Source: Nioella nitratireducens (GTDB lineage: Bacteria; Pseudomonadota; Alphaproteobacteria; Rhodobacterales; Rhodobacteraceae). From it: DNA of 64,000 bases. Both the position numbers and the translations under genes were made by a program. The stretch lies in NCBI RefSeq assembly GCF_001879715.1, contig NZ_MNBW01000007.1, positions 124,001-188,000 on the forward strand, read 5' to 3'. The notes beneath the pieces were generated by a model. It saw nothing but the letters and a program-made list of their open reading frames with translations. It did not search any database and was not told where the DNA came from. Shown piece after piece: positions 8,358-17,903 of this stretch; positions within the stretch are counted from its first letter, which is position 1, and every line of letters starts with the position of its first letter.

Positions 8358-9569
8358 TTATCGCGTGGTGGCGCCGGGATAGCCAAAGCGGCGGGCCTGA
8401 ACCAAGATGCGCCCAAGCAGTTGCGGATCCTCGAAGGGACCGGCCAAGACCAGATAGCCCCTGACCTGCCCCCCGTGTCGCAAACCGCCGAGATGGGTCG
8501 CCAGTCCGCGTTGCTGCAAGGCGCGGCGCGCCGCGTCGGCGCTGTCGCGGTCCGTGAAACGGGCGACCTCGACGAACCGATCGGTGGACGAGACTCGCAC
8601 GACCGGGGTCTCGGGCGCGCTGTCGCTATCGGACACCGCAAGCGTGGGCGTGGAGGAGGCGCGCGTCACCATTGCGGTCCGCGGCACCGGCACCCCATCG
8701 GCTGCCGGGTCGGGTTGGATGGCCACGCGGGGCAGCGTGTTGCTCCAGACCTGCGCCATCTCTGCATTGCCCTGCGGCGTCGCCATGGCCAGCCCGCGAT
8801 AAGCGTTAAGGCGCCCGTCATCCCAAGCCGGGCGATAGCCCTCGGGCACGATCAGCGGCGTCAGGGGCGGGGCCCCGGCACTGGCGGCCGCCCCGGTTGC
8901 TGACGGGGCCGAGGTGGTGATACCGGCGCGGATGGCGGCGGTTCGGATCACCGGTTGTCCGTCGGCAGGATGGATGGCCTGCGGGCCACAACGCACATCG
9001 GCACCACGCATGTAATGCGCTGCGCCGGCGGGCAGACCCTGACAACTGACCATGGCCGGGGCGGCTGGCGTGCGCACTGGCCGCGCGGCGGCGGGCGCTG
9101 GCACTGGCCGCGCGGTCGCGGTCTGCACCGGCTGCGTCGGAGCGGGGGCAGCGGCGGCGATGGTCGGTTGCGGCTGCACCGGTTGAGGTTGTGCCGTTTG
9201 AGGCTGCACGGGGCGCGCCTCGGGCGCGGTGGCAACGGTCACTTGCGGCGCGGCGGGCGCGTCCGGCAAATCCGGTGCCTCGGTCGGCGCGGGACCGGTG
9301 GCGACGCTGACCGGGGCCGCCGCGCCAAAGGTCGGCTGCTGGCCGCAAATCGGCTGACGGTCGCGCGTCACGCGCGGCACCCAGTTGGTCTCGCCCCCAT
9401 AGCCCACGCGGATGAACACGCATCCATTGCTGTCGACATATTGCGCGCCCGAAAACGAAGACGGCGGAAATTCCGCCGGTCCGGACATGGATGCAGTGGA
9501 TTGCGCGCTAGCAGGCGCGCTGAGCACAGCCACAAGGGCCAGCCCCGAGATCGTCCGAAGCAGACGCAT
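8358..9569 (-). CDS. Secreted SPOR-domain protein
   Basis: 403 residues with a Sec signal peptide (MRLLRTISGLALVAVLSAPASA, cleaved near 22). The mature N-terminal part holds a short conserved block with two cysteines (NGCVFIRVGYGGETNWVPRV ... PICGQ). A long Ala/Pro/Gln/Thr linker (about 90-170) follows, then a small Cys-containing segment, and the C-terminal 70 residues form a SPOR domain (VEVARFTDRDSADAARRALQQ ... YLVLAGPFED). SPOR domains bind denuded septal peptidoglycan, so the protein probably works in the periplasm at the division site. The start is ATG 9569 with AAGGGGGG upstream. It is transcribed alone, downstream of the salvage operon on the same strand with a 65-base gap. Confidence 0.85.
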   Translation of the reverse strand: MRLLRTISGLALVAVLSAPASAQSTASMSGPAEFPPSSFSGAQYVDSNGCVFIRVGYGGETNWVPRVTRDRQPICGQQPTFGAAAPVSVATGPAPTEAPDLPDAPAAPQVTVATAPEARPVQPQTAQPQPVQPQPTIAAAAPAPTQPVQTATARPVPAPAAARPVRTPAAPAMVSCQGLPAGAAHYMRGADVRCGPQAIHPADGQPVIRTAAIRAGITTSAPSATGAAASAGAPPLTPLIVPEGYRPAWDDGRLNAYRGLAMATPQGNAEMAQVWSNTLPRVAIQPDPAADGVPVPRTAMVTRASSTPTLAVSDSDSAPETPVVRVSSTDRFVEVARFTDRDSADAARRALQQRGLATHLGGLRHGGQVRGYLVLAGPFEDPQLLGRILVQARRFGYPGATTR

Positions 9570-9634
9570 GACAACCCCCCTTTGGTGTCCCCGAAACAGT
9601 GACAGAGGATCGGGCGGGCGTAAAGGGGGATAGC

Positions 9635-10267
9635 CTATTTCGTGCCGAACATGCGGTCGCCCGCATCCCCTAGTCCGGGAACGATATAACCCTTTTCGTT
9701 CAAGTGGCTGTCCAGTGACGCCGTGACGATCGGAACGTCGGGATGGGCCTCTTGCATACGGGCCACGCCCTCGGGCGCGGCGAGCAGGCAGAGGAAGCGG
9801 ATATTGGTCGCTCCGGCCTGCTTGAGCAGGTCGATGGCCGCGACCGAGCTGTTGCCGGTGGCCAGCATCGGATCGACCGCGATCACCATGCGGTCGCCCA
9901 ACTCGTCCGGCACCTTGAAGTAGTATTGCACGGGCTTCAGCGTTTCCTCGTCCCGGTAGAGACCGACGAAGCCGACCCGCGCCGAGGGGATCAGTTCCAG
10001 CATCCCGTCCAACAGCCCGTTGCCCGCCCGCAGGATCGAAATCAGCGCCAGCTTGCGCCCCGCCAAAACCGGTGCGTCCATTTCCTGCAAGGGCGTCTCG
10101 ATCCGCTTGGTCGTCATCGGCAATTCACGCGTGACCTCGTAGGCCAGAAGCTGGCTGATTTCCCGCAAGAGCTGCCGGAACACGGCAGTCGACGTGTGCT
10201 TTTCACGCATGATCGTCAGCTTGTGCTGGACCAGCGGGTGATCAACGACGGTAAGGTGCTGCATCAT
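9635..10267 (-). CDS. upp: Uracil phosphoribosyltransferase
   Basis: 210 residues, full length. It converts uracil and PRPP to UMP. Seen: the uracil-side loop [15 protein letters not shown] (about 79-93), the PRPP-binding loop [17 protein letters not shown] (about 132-148) and the C-terminal [17 protein letters not shown] typical of Upp. It is the last gene of the salvage operon; its first ATG overlaps the adenosine deaminase stop (ATGA), and a second ATG follows immediately (MMQHL). Together with thymidine phosphorylase and cytidine deaminase upstream it closes the pyrimidine salvage route from nucleosides to UMP. Confidence 0.96.
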   Translation of the reverse strand: MMQHLTVVDHPLVQHKLTIMREKHTSTAVFRQLLREISQLLAYEVTRELPMTTKRIETPLQEMDAPVLAGRKLALISILRAGNGLLDGMLELIPSARVGFVGLYRDEETLKPVQYYFKVPDELGDRMVIAVDPMLATGNSSVAAIDLLKQAGATNIRFLCLLAAPEGVARMQEAHPDVPIVTASLDSHLNEKGYIVPGLGDAGDRMFGTK

Positions 10268-11241
10268 GTCCCTTTCTCGAGTGTCTTGGCAATCTTGGCA
10301 CGGGTCGCCGCGTCGCAGAAGGCCGCGTCCAGTGCATTCGCGTTGATTTCGGCGAAAATCCCGTCATCCCAGCCGAAGGTATCGGCGAGGCGATCGTATT
10401 CCGTGGCCATCGTGGTGTGGAAGAAGGGCGGGTCGTCGGTGGACACCGTGACCTTCACGCCGCGTTGGCGCAGGGTCTCGATGGGGTGGTCGCGCCACGT
10501 GGGGAATACACCGAGAAACACGTTCGAGCCGGGGCAGCATTCCAGCGTGATCCCGGCCTCGGCGATCTCGTCGACAAGGGCCAGATCGTCAATCGCCTGC
10601 ACCCCGTGGCCGATCCGTTCCACCCGAAGATCGCGGATCGCATCGCGGACGCTTTCCGCCCCGCCCCATTCACCGGCATGAGCGGTCAGGCGCAGCCCCG
10701 CCTCGCGCGCGCAGTCAAAGGCCCACAGATAGTCCTTGGGCCTACCGATCAGTTCATCGCCGGCAATGCCGAAACCGGTGATGAAATCGCCCTTGGTCTC
10801 GGCGGCGCAACGCGCGATCGGCTTGGATTTCTCGGGCCCGAAATGGCGGATACAGGTGATGATGCCGCGCAGGGTGATGCCAAGCTCGGCCTCGGCGGTT
10901 GCCGCCGTCTCCTCTATCGCGTGCAGATATTCCCGCCACGCGCCCACGTCGCCGCCGCCGCAAAAATCGGGGGACAGGAAGGTCTCGGAGTAGACCACCC
11001 CGTTTTCGGCGCTTTCTTCCAGCACCGCGCGGGTCAGGCGGGCGTAATCCTCGGGCGTGGTCAGCACGCTGGTCGCTGCCTCGTAGACCTTCAGGAAGTG
11101 CCAGAAATCCTTGTAGGAATAGCTGCCATCCTCGCGGAAGATGCCGGACAGATCGACATGCTTTTCCTTGGCGATGCCCTTGATGAACGCGGGCGGGGCA
11201 CCGCCTTCGAGATGCAGGTGAAGTTCGATCTTGGGTGTCAT
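10264..11241 (-). CDS. add: Adenosine deaminase
   Basis: 325 residues when started at ATG 11241, which overlaps the phosphopentomutase stop (ATGA) and leads straight into the conserved zinc motif [14 protein letters not shown]; the longer open frame upstream is antisense-like and is rejected. It deaminates adenosine to inosine. Seen: zinc ligands in HLHLEGG, the [11 protein letters not shown] block with the third histidine and catalytic glutamate-like pattern, GHGVQA, and STDDPPFF with the zinc aspartate. Adenine deaminases of the same family share these motifs, so adenine as substrate is not excluded. It sits inside the deoA-deoB-upp operon, so ribose-1-phosphate metabolism is coupled to it. 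Confidence 0.93.
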   Translation of the reverse strand: MTPKIELHLHLEGGAPPAFIKGIAKEKHVDLSGIFREDGSYSYKDFWHFLKVYEAATSVLTTPEDYARLTRAVLEESAENGVVYSETFLSPDFCGGGDVGAWREYLHAIEETAATAEAELGITLRGIITCIRHFGPEKSKPIARCAAETKGDFITGFGIAGDELIGRPKDYLWAFDCAREAGLRLTAHAGEWGGAESVRDAIRDLRVERIGHGVQAIDDLALVDEIAEAGITLECCPGSNVFLGVFPTWRDHPIETLRQRGVKVTVSTDDPPFFHTTMATEYDRLADTFGWDDGIFAEINANALDAAFCDAATRAKIAKTLEKGT

Positions 11242-12446
11242 GGAAAGCTCCGCCCCGGTCCCTGTGCTGGCACCCCCAGATGCGCGGCAATGGTGGCCGC
11301 GACATCGGTGAAGGCGCACAGCCCTATCTGCCCGGATTGTGCGCCCTTGCCAAGCACCGGCACCCGTTCGCGGGTGTGGTCGGTGCCGACCCAAGTTGGA
11401 TCGTTGCCATGATCGGCGGTGAAGATCATCAGGTCGTCCGGGCGCAAACGCGCAAGGATCGGGCTGATGGCCGTGTCGAACCATTCCAGATGCCGGGCAT
11501 AGCCCGACACGTCGCGACGGTGGCCGTAGAGGCTGTCGAACTCCACGAAATTGGCGAAGGTCAGGCTGCCGTCTTCGGCATTATCCACGAGGTTCGAGAG
11601 ATGGCCCATCAGGTCCGCATCCGGCCCCTTCGCCACATCGTCGATGCCGCGCATCGAGAAGATGTCGCCGATCTTGCCGACGGCATGGACCTTGCGCCCT
11701 GCCCCCTGGACCCAATCGCACAGCGTCGGCGCCGGCGGTTCGATCGCGTAATCGTGGCGGTTGCCGGTACGGGTGTAGTGGCCGGGGCTGCCCACGAACG
11801 GCCGCGCAATGACCCGTCCAACCTTCATCGCGTGCAGCACCGGGGCCAGCCGCGCGCAAAGGTCGTAGAGCCGGTCGAGGCCGAAGCTTTCTTCATGTGC
11901 GGCGATCTGAAAGACGCTGTCGGCAGAGGTGTAACAGATGGGCCATCCCGTCTGTTGATGCCGCTCGCCCTCGTCCGCGATTATGACGGTGCCCGAGGCA
12001 TGTCGGTTGCCGAGAATGCCGTCGGTCCCCGCAATCGCCTTGACCTTGTCCACGAGGTCCGGCGGAAAGGCCGGATCGGTGTCGGGAAAATAGGTCCAAT
12101 CCCACGGCACCGGCAGCCCGGCCAGTTCCCAATGGCCCGACGGCGTGTCCTTGCCCGCGGAAACTTCGCTTGCCGCCCCCCAGAGGCCCGCCGGGTCTGC
12201 CCCAAGCCCCGGCGCGTCCTGCCCCGAGGCAAGACGCACCACCGCGCCAAGCCCGAGCGCATCGAGCGTGGGCAGGCGCAACGGACCGCTGCGCCCCTTA
12301 TCCGCCCGCCCGGCAGCGCATTCGGCGGCGATATGGGCCAGCGTATTGGCCCCGGTGTCGGGCGTATCGCCATTATAGAACGATCCTGCATCCGGTGCGC
12401 CGCCGCACCCCACGGAATCCATCACCACCAGAAACGCACGCGCCAT
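11238..12446 (-). CDS. deoB: Phosphopentomutase
   Basis: 402 residues, the normal length. It interconverts (deoxy)ribose-1-phosphate and (deoxy)ribose-5-phosphate. Seen: the N-terminal metal and phosphothreonine region MDSVGCGGAPDAG and DTGANTLAHIA typical of the alkaline-phosphatase superfamily, and the C-terminal metal motif FTADHGNDPTWVGTDHTRE (about 340-358). The start overlaps the thymidine phosphorylase stop by one base (TGATG) and its stop overlaps add (ATGA). The gene takes the sugar phosphate released by thymidine phosphorylase into central metabolism. Confidence 0.96.
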   Translation of the reverse strand: MARAFLVVMDSVGCGGAPDAGSFYNGDTPDTGANTLAHIAAECAAGRADKGRSGPLRLPTLDALGLGAVVRLASGQDAPGLGADPAGLWGAASEVSAGKDTPSGHWELAGLPVPWDWTYFPDTDPAFPPDLVDKVKAIAGTDGILGNRHASGTVIIADEGERHQQTGWPICYTSADSVFQIAAHEESFGLDRLYDLCARLAPVLHAMKVGRVIARPFVGSPGHYTRTGNRHDYAIEPPAPTLCDWVQGAGRKVHAVGKIGDIFSMRGIDDVAKGPDADLMGHLSNLVDNAEDGSLTFANFVEFDSLYGHRRDVSGYARHLEWFDTAISPILARLRPDDLMIFTADHGNDPTWVGTDHTRERVPVLGKGAQSGQIGLCAFTDVAATIAAHLGVPAQGPGRSFP

Positions 12447-13753
12447 CAGGCAATCCTTTCCTGAACCAGGGCCGGGGGCGGCACACGCGCATCCGACAGC
12501 CGATAGGCCGCCACGACCCCCTCGGCGGCGCGATGCGCGTCCTCTTCGCTGCGGGCATGGATGCGCGCAAGCGGGCGGTCAGCCTCTACCCTGTCGCCGA
12601 TCCCGGCGATATCGGACAGGCCCACGGCGGGATCAACCGCGTCGCTTTGCACCAATCGCCCGCCGCCCAGATGCACAACCGCCTCGCCAATCGCACGGGT
12701 GTCGATGCTGGCCACGTAGCCGGGCTGACCGGGGTGGATTTCTACCACCACGGGGGCAGCCGGCAGCCGGTCGCGCCAACGGGCCACGAAATCAGACGGG
12801 CCACCAAGCGCCGCGACCATGCGGCCAAACACGTCTGCCGCCCGGCCCGAATTGATCGCGCCATTGATCTTTGCCTCGCCATCCGCCGCGTCCGTTGCCA
12901 GACCGCCAAGCGCCAGCAACTCGCCCCCGAGTGACACCGTGACCTCTCGCAACCGGGGGGCGCCCCCGGTGCCGGTGAGGAGTTCCATCGCTTCGATCAC
13001 CTCCAGCGCGTTGCCCGCGCTGCGCGCCAGTGGCTGGCTCATATCCGTCAGCAACGCGGTGCAGTTGCAACCCGCGCCCTGCGCCGTATCCACCAGCGAT
13101 TGCGCCAGTGCCAGTGCGTCGGCGGGGTCTTCCATGAAGGCGCCAGAGCCGGTCTTGACGTCCAGCACCAGCCCATCGAGCCCTTCGGACAACTTCTTGG
13201 ACAGGATCGAGGCGGTGATCAGGTCGATGCTTTCCACCGTCGCGGTGACATCGCGCACCGCGTAAAGCCGCTTGTCCGCCGGGGCGATTTCGCCAGACGC
13301 GCCGACGATGGCGCAGCCCACCTCTCGCACAACACGCGACAAGTCCTCGTTCGAGACGATGGCCCGATAGCCCGGAATCGCCTCCATCTTGTCGAGCGTG
13401 CCGCCGGTATGGCCCAACCCCCGCCCCGACAGCATCGGAACAAAGGCCCCGCAGGCGGCAAGCGCCGGGGCCAGCGGCAACGACACCGTGTCCCCCACCC
13501 CGCCGGTGGAATGCTTGTCGAGCACCGGACCCGGGACATTCCATGCCAGAACCTGCCCGGTGGCGCGCATCGCATGGGTCAACAGCACCCGCCCTTTGGA
13601 CCCGATGGGCGATTTACAGATGCCCATGGCAAAGGCCCCGGCCTGCGCATCGCTGACCCCGCCGTCGGCCAGACCACGCGCGAACCAGTCATAGGCCTCG
13701 GGGCTCAGTGCCTCGCCCCTGCGAAGCTGTGCCAGAATTGCACGCGCATCCAT
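12446..13753 (-). CDS. deoA: Thymidine phosphorylase
   Basis: 435 residues, matching the family. It splits thymidine or deoxyuridine with phosphate to the free base and deoxyribose-1-phosphate. Seen: the phosphate/nucleoside-binding KHSTGGVGDTVSLPLAPALAA (about 79-99), the SGRGLGHTGGTLDKMEAIPG signature (about 107-126), KTGSGAFME, and the C-terminal barrel-sandwich domain (IHPGQPGYVASIDTRAIGEAVV). It starts three bases after the cytidine deaminase stop. Second gene of the salvage operon. Confidence 0.96.
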   Translation of the reverse strand: MDARAILAQLRRGEALSPEAYDWFARGLADGGVSDAQAGAFAMGICKSPIGSKGRVLLTHAMRATGQVLAWNVPGPVLDKHSTGGVGDTVSLPLAPALAACGAFVPMLSGRGLGHTGGTLDKMEAIPGYRAIVSNEDLSRVVREVGCAIVGASGEIAPADKRLYAVRDVTATVESIDLITASILSKKLSEGLDGLVLDVKTGSGAFMEDPADALALAQSLVDTAQGAGCNCTALLTDMSQPLARSAGNALEVIEAMELLTGTGGAPRLREVTVSLGGELLALGGLATDAADGEAKINGAINSGRAADVFGRMVAALGGPSDFVARWRDRLPAAPVVVEIHPGQPGYVASIDTRAIGEAVVHLGGGRLVQSDAVDPAVGLSDIAGIGDRVEADRPLARIHARSEEDAHRAAEGVVAAYRLSDARVPPPALVQERIA

Positions 13754-13756
13754 GGG

Positions 13757-14149
13757 TCAAGCGCCTTCCATGTGGCTTGCATCGAACGCGCCGGGCAGCA
13801 GGTCGGCCACGGTGGTGCGCAGCATCTTGCCGTCGGTGGTGGCCAGCGTCACAACCACGTCGCCCTTGGCGAATTCCGCCAGTTTCTGTCGGCAACCGCC
13901 GCAGGGCGGCACCGGGCTGGGGCTGTCGGCAATGACGGCGACCTCGGCGATGCGGCTGTCGCCCGCGGCGATCATGACCGCAATGGCCCCCGCTTCGGCG
14001 CAGGTGCCCTCGGGATAGGCCACGTTCTCGACATTGCAGCCAAGATGCAAGTTGCCCTCGGTGCTGCGGATGGCGGCGCCCACCTTGAAGCGGGAATAGG
14101 GAACATAGGCGTTCAGGCGCACGCGCGCGGCGTGGTCGACAAGGGACAT
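13757..14149 (-). CDS. cdd: Cytidine deaminase
   Basis: 130 residues, the size of the homotetrameric bacterial enzyme. It deaminates cytidine and deoxycytidine. Seen: the catalytic glutamate and first zinc cysteine in TCAEAGAI, and the two further zinc cysteines in PPCGGCRQKL. Start at ATG 14149 because GGAGG lies eight bases upstream and the residues just before it are not conserved-looking. First gene of the operon cdd-deoA-deoB-add-upp, so the promoter should lie in the 75 bases between it and the histidine kinase gene. Confidence 0.95.
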   Translation of the reverse strand: MSLVDHAARVRLNAYVPYSRFKVGAAIRSTEGNLHLGCNVENVAYPEGTCAEAGAIAVMIAAGDSRIAEVAVIADSPSPVPPCGGCRQKLAEFAKGDVVVTLATTDGKMLRTTVADLLPGAFDASHMEGA

Positions 14150-14224
14150 GGGGGAAACCTCCGGGCAATTTTGCCCAGTCTGGTCCCGCACCGCCCCGCG
14201 TGCAAGCCTTCCCCGGCGGACAGG

Positions 14225-15739
14225 CTAGGATGCGGCGCGATGTTCGACCTGTGCAATCAGGGCACCAAGGGCATGGTCACAGGTCGAGACCAGCGTCCCC
14301 GCCTCTTGCAACCGCCCCTTATGCGCCGCCGCGTTCAGCGATTCCGCGATCTGCTGCAACCGGTCGGCCCCAACCGCGCCCGCGAGTGAAATCAGGATAT
14401 GGCTTTGCGCGCGGGTCTGAACGGTGTCATTTCCCGCCGTAGCCTGTTTCAACTCTCCCCGGACCGAGCGTAAGTCCTGCAACAAATGCAGGAGGAATTC
14501 CTGCCGTCCGTCCGGCCCGGCGGCTTGCAGGATCGACTCGAACCGGTTTCTGTCGAAGGCCGCCATCGTCGCCTCGGCGTCTGGCCGTGGCTGCGGCGGT
14601 GGCGCGTCGTCCATGCTGCGGCCCACATGGCGGCGGATGGCCTGCCCAAAGGCGCTGACCGAGCGGATCGGCTTGGCAATCACCCCGTCGGCCCCGGCGG
14701 CGTAAATCGCTTCGCGGTTCTCGCGCATGACATAGGCGGTCAGCGCCACCATCGGCGTGTCGAACCCCGGTCGCTGGCGCATCCGGCGCATCACCTCGAT
14801 CCCTGACACGCGCGGCATCTCGATATCCACCAGCGCGATGTTCACCGGGTGGTGTGCCAGCAGGTCGAGCGCCTCTTGCCCGTCGCGGGCCAGCAGCATC
14901 CGGGCTCCCATCCCTTCCAGCATCTGCCGCACGAGGATCTGGTTGGTTTCATTGTCTTCCGCCACCAGAACCGTCAGATCCGACAGGTCCGGGCGGTCGC
15001 CATCCCCCTGACGGCATTCCCACGACTCGCGCGGCAAGCTGAGGGTCACGTCGGCCCCGGCCCCGGCCCGGTTTTCAACCACCAACGCCCCGCCCAGCCC
15101 ATCGGCCAGTTCCTTGGAGATATGCAGCCCCAGCCCGGTGCCGGGACGGTTTTCATTGGTCGGCCGTCCGTCAGGTGTGAACAGCCGGTCAAGGGCTGGT
15201 TTGGAGAACCCGCGCCCCTGATCGCGGACCTGAAAGATCAACGCGTCGGCTTCAAGGCGCACCGACAAGGTCACCCGCCCTCGGTCGCTGAATTTCAACG
15301 CATTGGCGATCAGGTTGCCGAGGATCCGGTCGAGCTTGATCCGTGCCGCCCGTATCCGTTCGGGCACATGGCGATCGACATCCAGCCGGAAGGTCAACCC
15401 TTGTTCGCGCGCGCGGCCCGACCAGCGCATTTCGATCCCGGCCAGAAAACTTCGAAAGTCGAACCCCCGCGACGGAGCAGCCTGCGCGGGCCTGCCGGTG
15501 CTCAGCATCGTGGCCCCGTCGATCAGGTCGGCCAGCGTTTCGCCCGCCACCCGCACCCGGTCGAGCTGGCATTGCAGGTCGGGCGGCACCCGCGCGGGGT
15601 CGATCAAACGCAGGCCGCCGACCACGTCCGAGACCGCCGCGCGGATGTCATGACCGTATAGCCGCAGCGCATCGCGCACCGCGTCGATTTCGGCCATGGC
15701 CGGGCTGTCCCCTGCCCTTGAACGATGGTCTTGCGTCAT
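14225..15739 (-). CDS. Soluble hybrid histidine kinase (ATPase, receiver and Hpt domains)
   Basis: 504 residues from ATG 15739; an alternative start lies nine codons upstream. No membrane span is visible. Order: a dimerisation helix with an unusual H-box (LYGHDIRAAVSD, near residue 30) in place of the common HExRTP; a HATPase domain with N-box LIANALKFSD and G-box PGTGLGLHISKELAD; a receiver domain (LVAEDNETNQILV, phosphoacceptor in LVDIEMPRVSG); and a C-terminal Hpt-like helix bundle with SHILISLAGAVGA in the place of the usual HxLKG. There is no sensor domain, so the input must come from a partner protein. It is adjacent to, and transcribed in the same direction as, the salvage operon, but probably separate. 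Confidence 0.83.
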   Translation of the reverse strand: MTQDHRSRAGDSPAMAEIDAVRDALRLYGHDIRAAVSDVVGGLRLIDPARVPPDLQCQLDRVRVAGETLADLIDGATMLSTGRPAQAAPSRGFDFRSFLAGIEMRWSGRAREQGLTFRLDVDRHVPERIRAARIKLDRILGNLIANALKFSDRGRVTLSVRLEADALIFQVRDQGRGFSKPALDRLFTPDGRPTNENRPGTGLGLHISKELADGLGGALVVENRAGAGADVTLSLPRESWECRQGDGDRPDLSDLTVLVAEDNETNQILVRQMLEGMGARMLLARDGQEALDLLAHHPVNIALVDIEMPRVSGIEVMRRMRQRPGFDTPMVALTAYVMRENREAIYAAGADGVIAKPIRSVSAFGQAIRRHVGRSMDDAPPPQPRPDAEATMAAFDRNRFESILQAAGPDGRQEFLLHLLQDLRSVRGELKQATAGNDTVQTRAQSHILISLAGAVGADRLQQIAESLNAAAHKGRLQEAGTLVSTCDHALGALIAQVEHRAAS

Positions 15740-15867
15740 GTCCCCGCCTGAACCGCCCCGTCTCATGACGCCGTGACAAGGTTAATATTCGGTTAACACC
15801 GTGCGAGAGGGCGCCAAGAGAACCCCGACTGACCCGCGAGGGCCAAGGCGGGCTGCGCCGTTTCACG

Positions 15868-15894
15868 AAAAGGCCGGGCACTGTGGCCCGGCCT
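15868..15894 (-). terminator. Intrinsic terminator after prpE
   Basis: On the minus strand a nine-pair stem (AGGCCGGGC / GCCCGGCCT) with a six-base loop is followed by TTTTC, 27 bases past the propionyl-CoA synthetase stop. Confidence 0.75.
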
Positions 15895-15920
15895 CTCGAC
15901 GTCGCATCTGCACGCCATCC

Positions 15921-17810
15921 CTACCGGGGATAGCCAATCTCTTTCAGCGCCTCGGCGATTTCGTCCAGGATCGCCGGATCGTCGATCGTGGCGGGCATCT
16001 TGAATTCTTCGCCATTTGCGATCTTGACCATGGTGGCCCGCAAGATCTTGCCCGAGCGTGTCTTGGGCAGGCGCTGCACCACGGTGGCAAGCTTGAAGGC
16101 CGCCACGGGACCGATCTGGTCACGCACCAGCTTCACGCAATCCGCAACCACGTCTTCAGCGGCCTTTTGGGTACCCGAATTGAGACACAGGAAGCCCATC
16201 GGCATCTGCCCCTTCAGGGCGTCGGCCACACCGATCACGGCGCATTCCGCCACGTCCGGGTGGCTGGCCAGAACCTCTTCCATAGCGCCGGTGGACAGGC
16301 GGTGGCCCGCAACATTGATGACGTCATCGGTGCGCGCCATGATGTAGAGGTATCCGTCCTCGTCCTTGTAGCCCGCATCACCGGTCTCATAGTACCCGGG
16401 GAAGTGTTCCAGATAGGACTTGAGGAACCGGTCTTCGGCATTCCAGAGCGTCGGCAACGTCCCCGGTGGCAGTGGAAGCTTCGCAGCAATCGCGCCAAGC
16501 TCGCCGGCAGGAAGGGGATGGCCACCCTCGTCGAGGATTTGAACGTCCCAGCCCGGCATCGCAACCGACGGAGAGCCGACCTTGACCGGCAACGCCTCGA
16601 TCCCGAGGGGGTTGCCAGCGATGGCCCAACCGGTTTCCGTCTGCCACCAGTGGTCGATCACCGGAACACCCAGTTTGTCCTGCGCCCAGACAATGGTGTC
16701 GGGGTCGGCACGTTCGCCGGCAAGGAACAGGCTTTCGAGGCTCGACATGTCGTATTTGCCGATCAGGTCACCATTCGAGTCCTCGCGCTTGATCGCGCGA
16801 AAGGCGGTCGGGGCGGTGAAGAGGCACTTGACCTTGTGGTCCTGAATGACGCGCCAGAACGTGCCGGCATCCGGGGTGCCGACGGGCTTGCCCTCGAACA
16901 CGATGGTGGTGCAGCCATAGGTCAGCGGCCCATAGCAGATATAGCTGTGCCCCACGACCCAGCCGACGTCGGACGCGGCCCAGAAGACCTCGCCGGGGTT
17001 CATGTCGTAAAGGTTGCGCATCGTCCAGTTGAGTGCAACCGAATGGCCGCCCGTATGGCGCACAACGCCCTTGGGCTGCCCCGTGGTCCCCGAGGTATAG
17101 AGAATATAGAGCGGGTGGTTGCCCTCGACCAGCACGCATTCCGCCGCTTCCACGCCGTATTGAAAACCATGCCAGTTCACGTCGCGGCCTTCGGTCAGCT
17201 TTGCGACTTCTTGTTCACGCTGGAAGATGACGCAGAAATCCGGCTTGTGCGTGGCCTGCTCAATCGCGCCGTCCAGCAGCGGCTTGTAGTGCACAACACG
17301 GCCCGGCTCCAACCCGCAGGACGCGGCAATGATGCATTTCGGGGTGCAATCGTCGATCCGCACGGCCAGTTCATGCGCGGCAAACCCGCCAAACACCACC
17401 GAATGCACCGCGCCGATGCGGGCACAGGCCAGCATCGCCTCCAGCGCTTCGGGGATCATCGGCATGTAGATGATGACGCGGTCGCCCTTTTCGACGCCCT
17501 TCGCCTTGAGCGCCCCGGCCAGGTTGGCGACGCGGTTGCGCAGCTCGACGAAGCTGATTTCGCGCTTGGAATGGGTAATGGGGCTGTCGTGGATGATCGC
17601 CACCCGCTCGCCATGGCCAGCCTCGACATGGCGGTCGACGGCGTTCCAGCAGGCGTTCAACGTGCCATCAGCATACCATTCATAGAGCGGCGCATTCTCG
17701 TCAAACAGCGCTTTCGACGGCGGGGTGACCCAGTCGATGCCCTCGGCTGCCTTCATCCAGTAGCCTTCAGGGTCAGCTTTGGCTTCGGCCGCAATCTCCG
17801 AATATCCCAT
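15921..17810 (-). CDS. prpE: Propionyl-CoA synthetase
   Basis: 629 residues of the acetyl/propionyl-CoA synthetase branch of the ANL superfamily; it activates propionate to propionyl-CoA. Seen: the N-terminal ACS-type extension (GYWMKAAEGIDWVTPP), the P-loop-like ILYTSGTTGQPKG followed by VVRHTGGHSV, the DHWWQTETGWAI active-site block, and the C-terminal lysine in [17 protein letters not shown], a likely site of regulatory acetylation. PrpE rather than Acs is chosen from the N-terminal and the TGWAIAGNP patterns. Start at ATG 17810 with GGAGGAG upstream. A dyad at 17860-17879 sits in the promoter region. Separated from maeB by a terminator. Confidence 0.88.
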   Translation of the reverse strand: MGYSEIAAEAKADPEGYWMKAAEGIDWVTPPSKALFDENAPLYEWYADGTLNACWNAVDRHVEAGHGERVAIIHDSPITHSKREISFVELRNRVANLAGALKAKGVEKGDRVIIYMPMIPEALEAMLACARIGAVHSVVFGGFAAHELAVRIDDCTPKCIIAASCGLEPGRVVHYKPLLDGAIEQATHKPDFCVIFQREQEVAKLTEGRDVNWHGFQYGVEAAECVLVEGNHPLYILYTSGTTGQPKGVVRHTGGHSVALNWTMRNLYDMNPGEVFWAASDVGWVVGHSYICYGPLTYGCTTIVFEGKPVGTPDAGTFWRVIQDHKVKCLFTAPTAFRAIKREDSNGDLIGKYDMSSLESLFLAGERADPDTIVWAQDKLGVPVIDHWWQTETGWAIAGNPLGIEALPVKVGSPSVAMPGWDVQILDEGGHPLPAGELGAIAAKLPLPPGTLPTLWNAEDRFLKSYLEHFPGYYETGDAGYKDEDGYLYIMARTDDVINVAGHRLSTGAMEEVLASHPDVAECAVIGVADALKGQMPMGFLCLNSGTQKAAEDVVADCVKLVRDQIGPVAAFKLATVVQRLPKTRSGKILRATMVKIANGEEFKMPATIDDPAILDEIAEALKEIGYPR

Positions 17811-17859
17811 GTGGTCTCCTCCACAAATCTCCTGCATTCCCCTGTGTCCTCCCCTACAA

Positions 17860-17879
17860 TTGTATGCCGCACCATACAA
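17860..17879. promoter_or_regulatory. Perfect dyad, candidate operator upstream of prpE
   Basis: TTGTATG, six bases, CATACAA: both 7-base arms match perfectly. It lies 50-70 bases upstream of the prpE start, in a locally AT-richer stretch. This is the place and form expected of an operator for a dimeric repressor or activator, but the regulator is not identified. Confidence 0.5.
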
Positions 17880-17903
17880 AGGGTTTGATTGCCGCAGCCG
17901 CAT

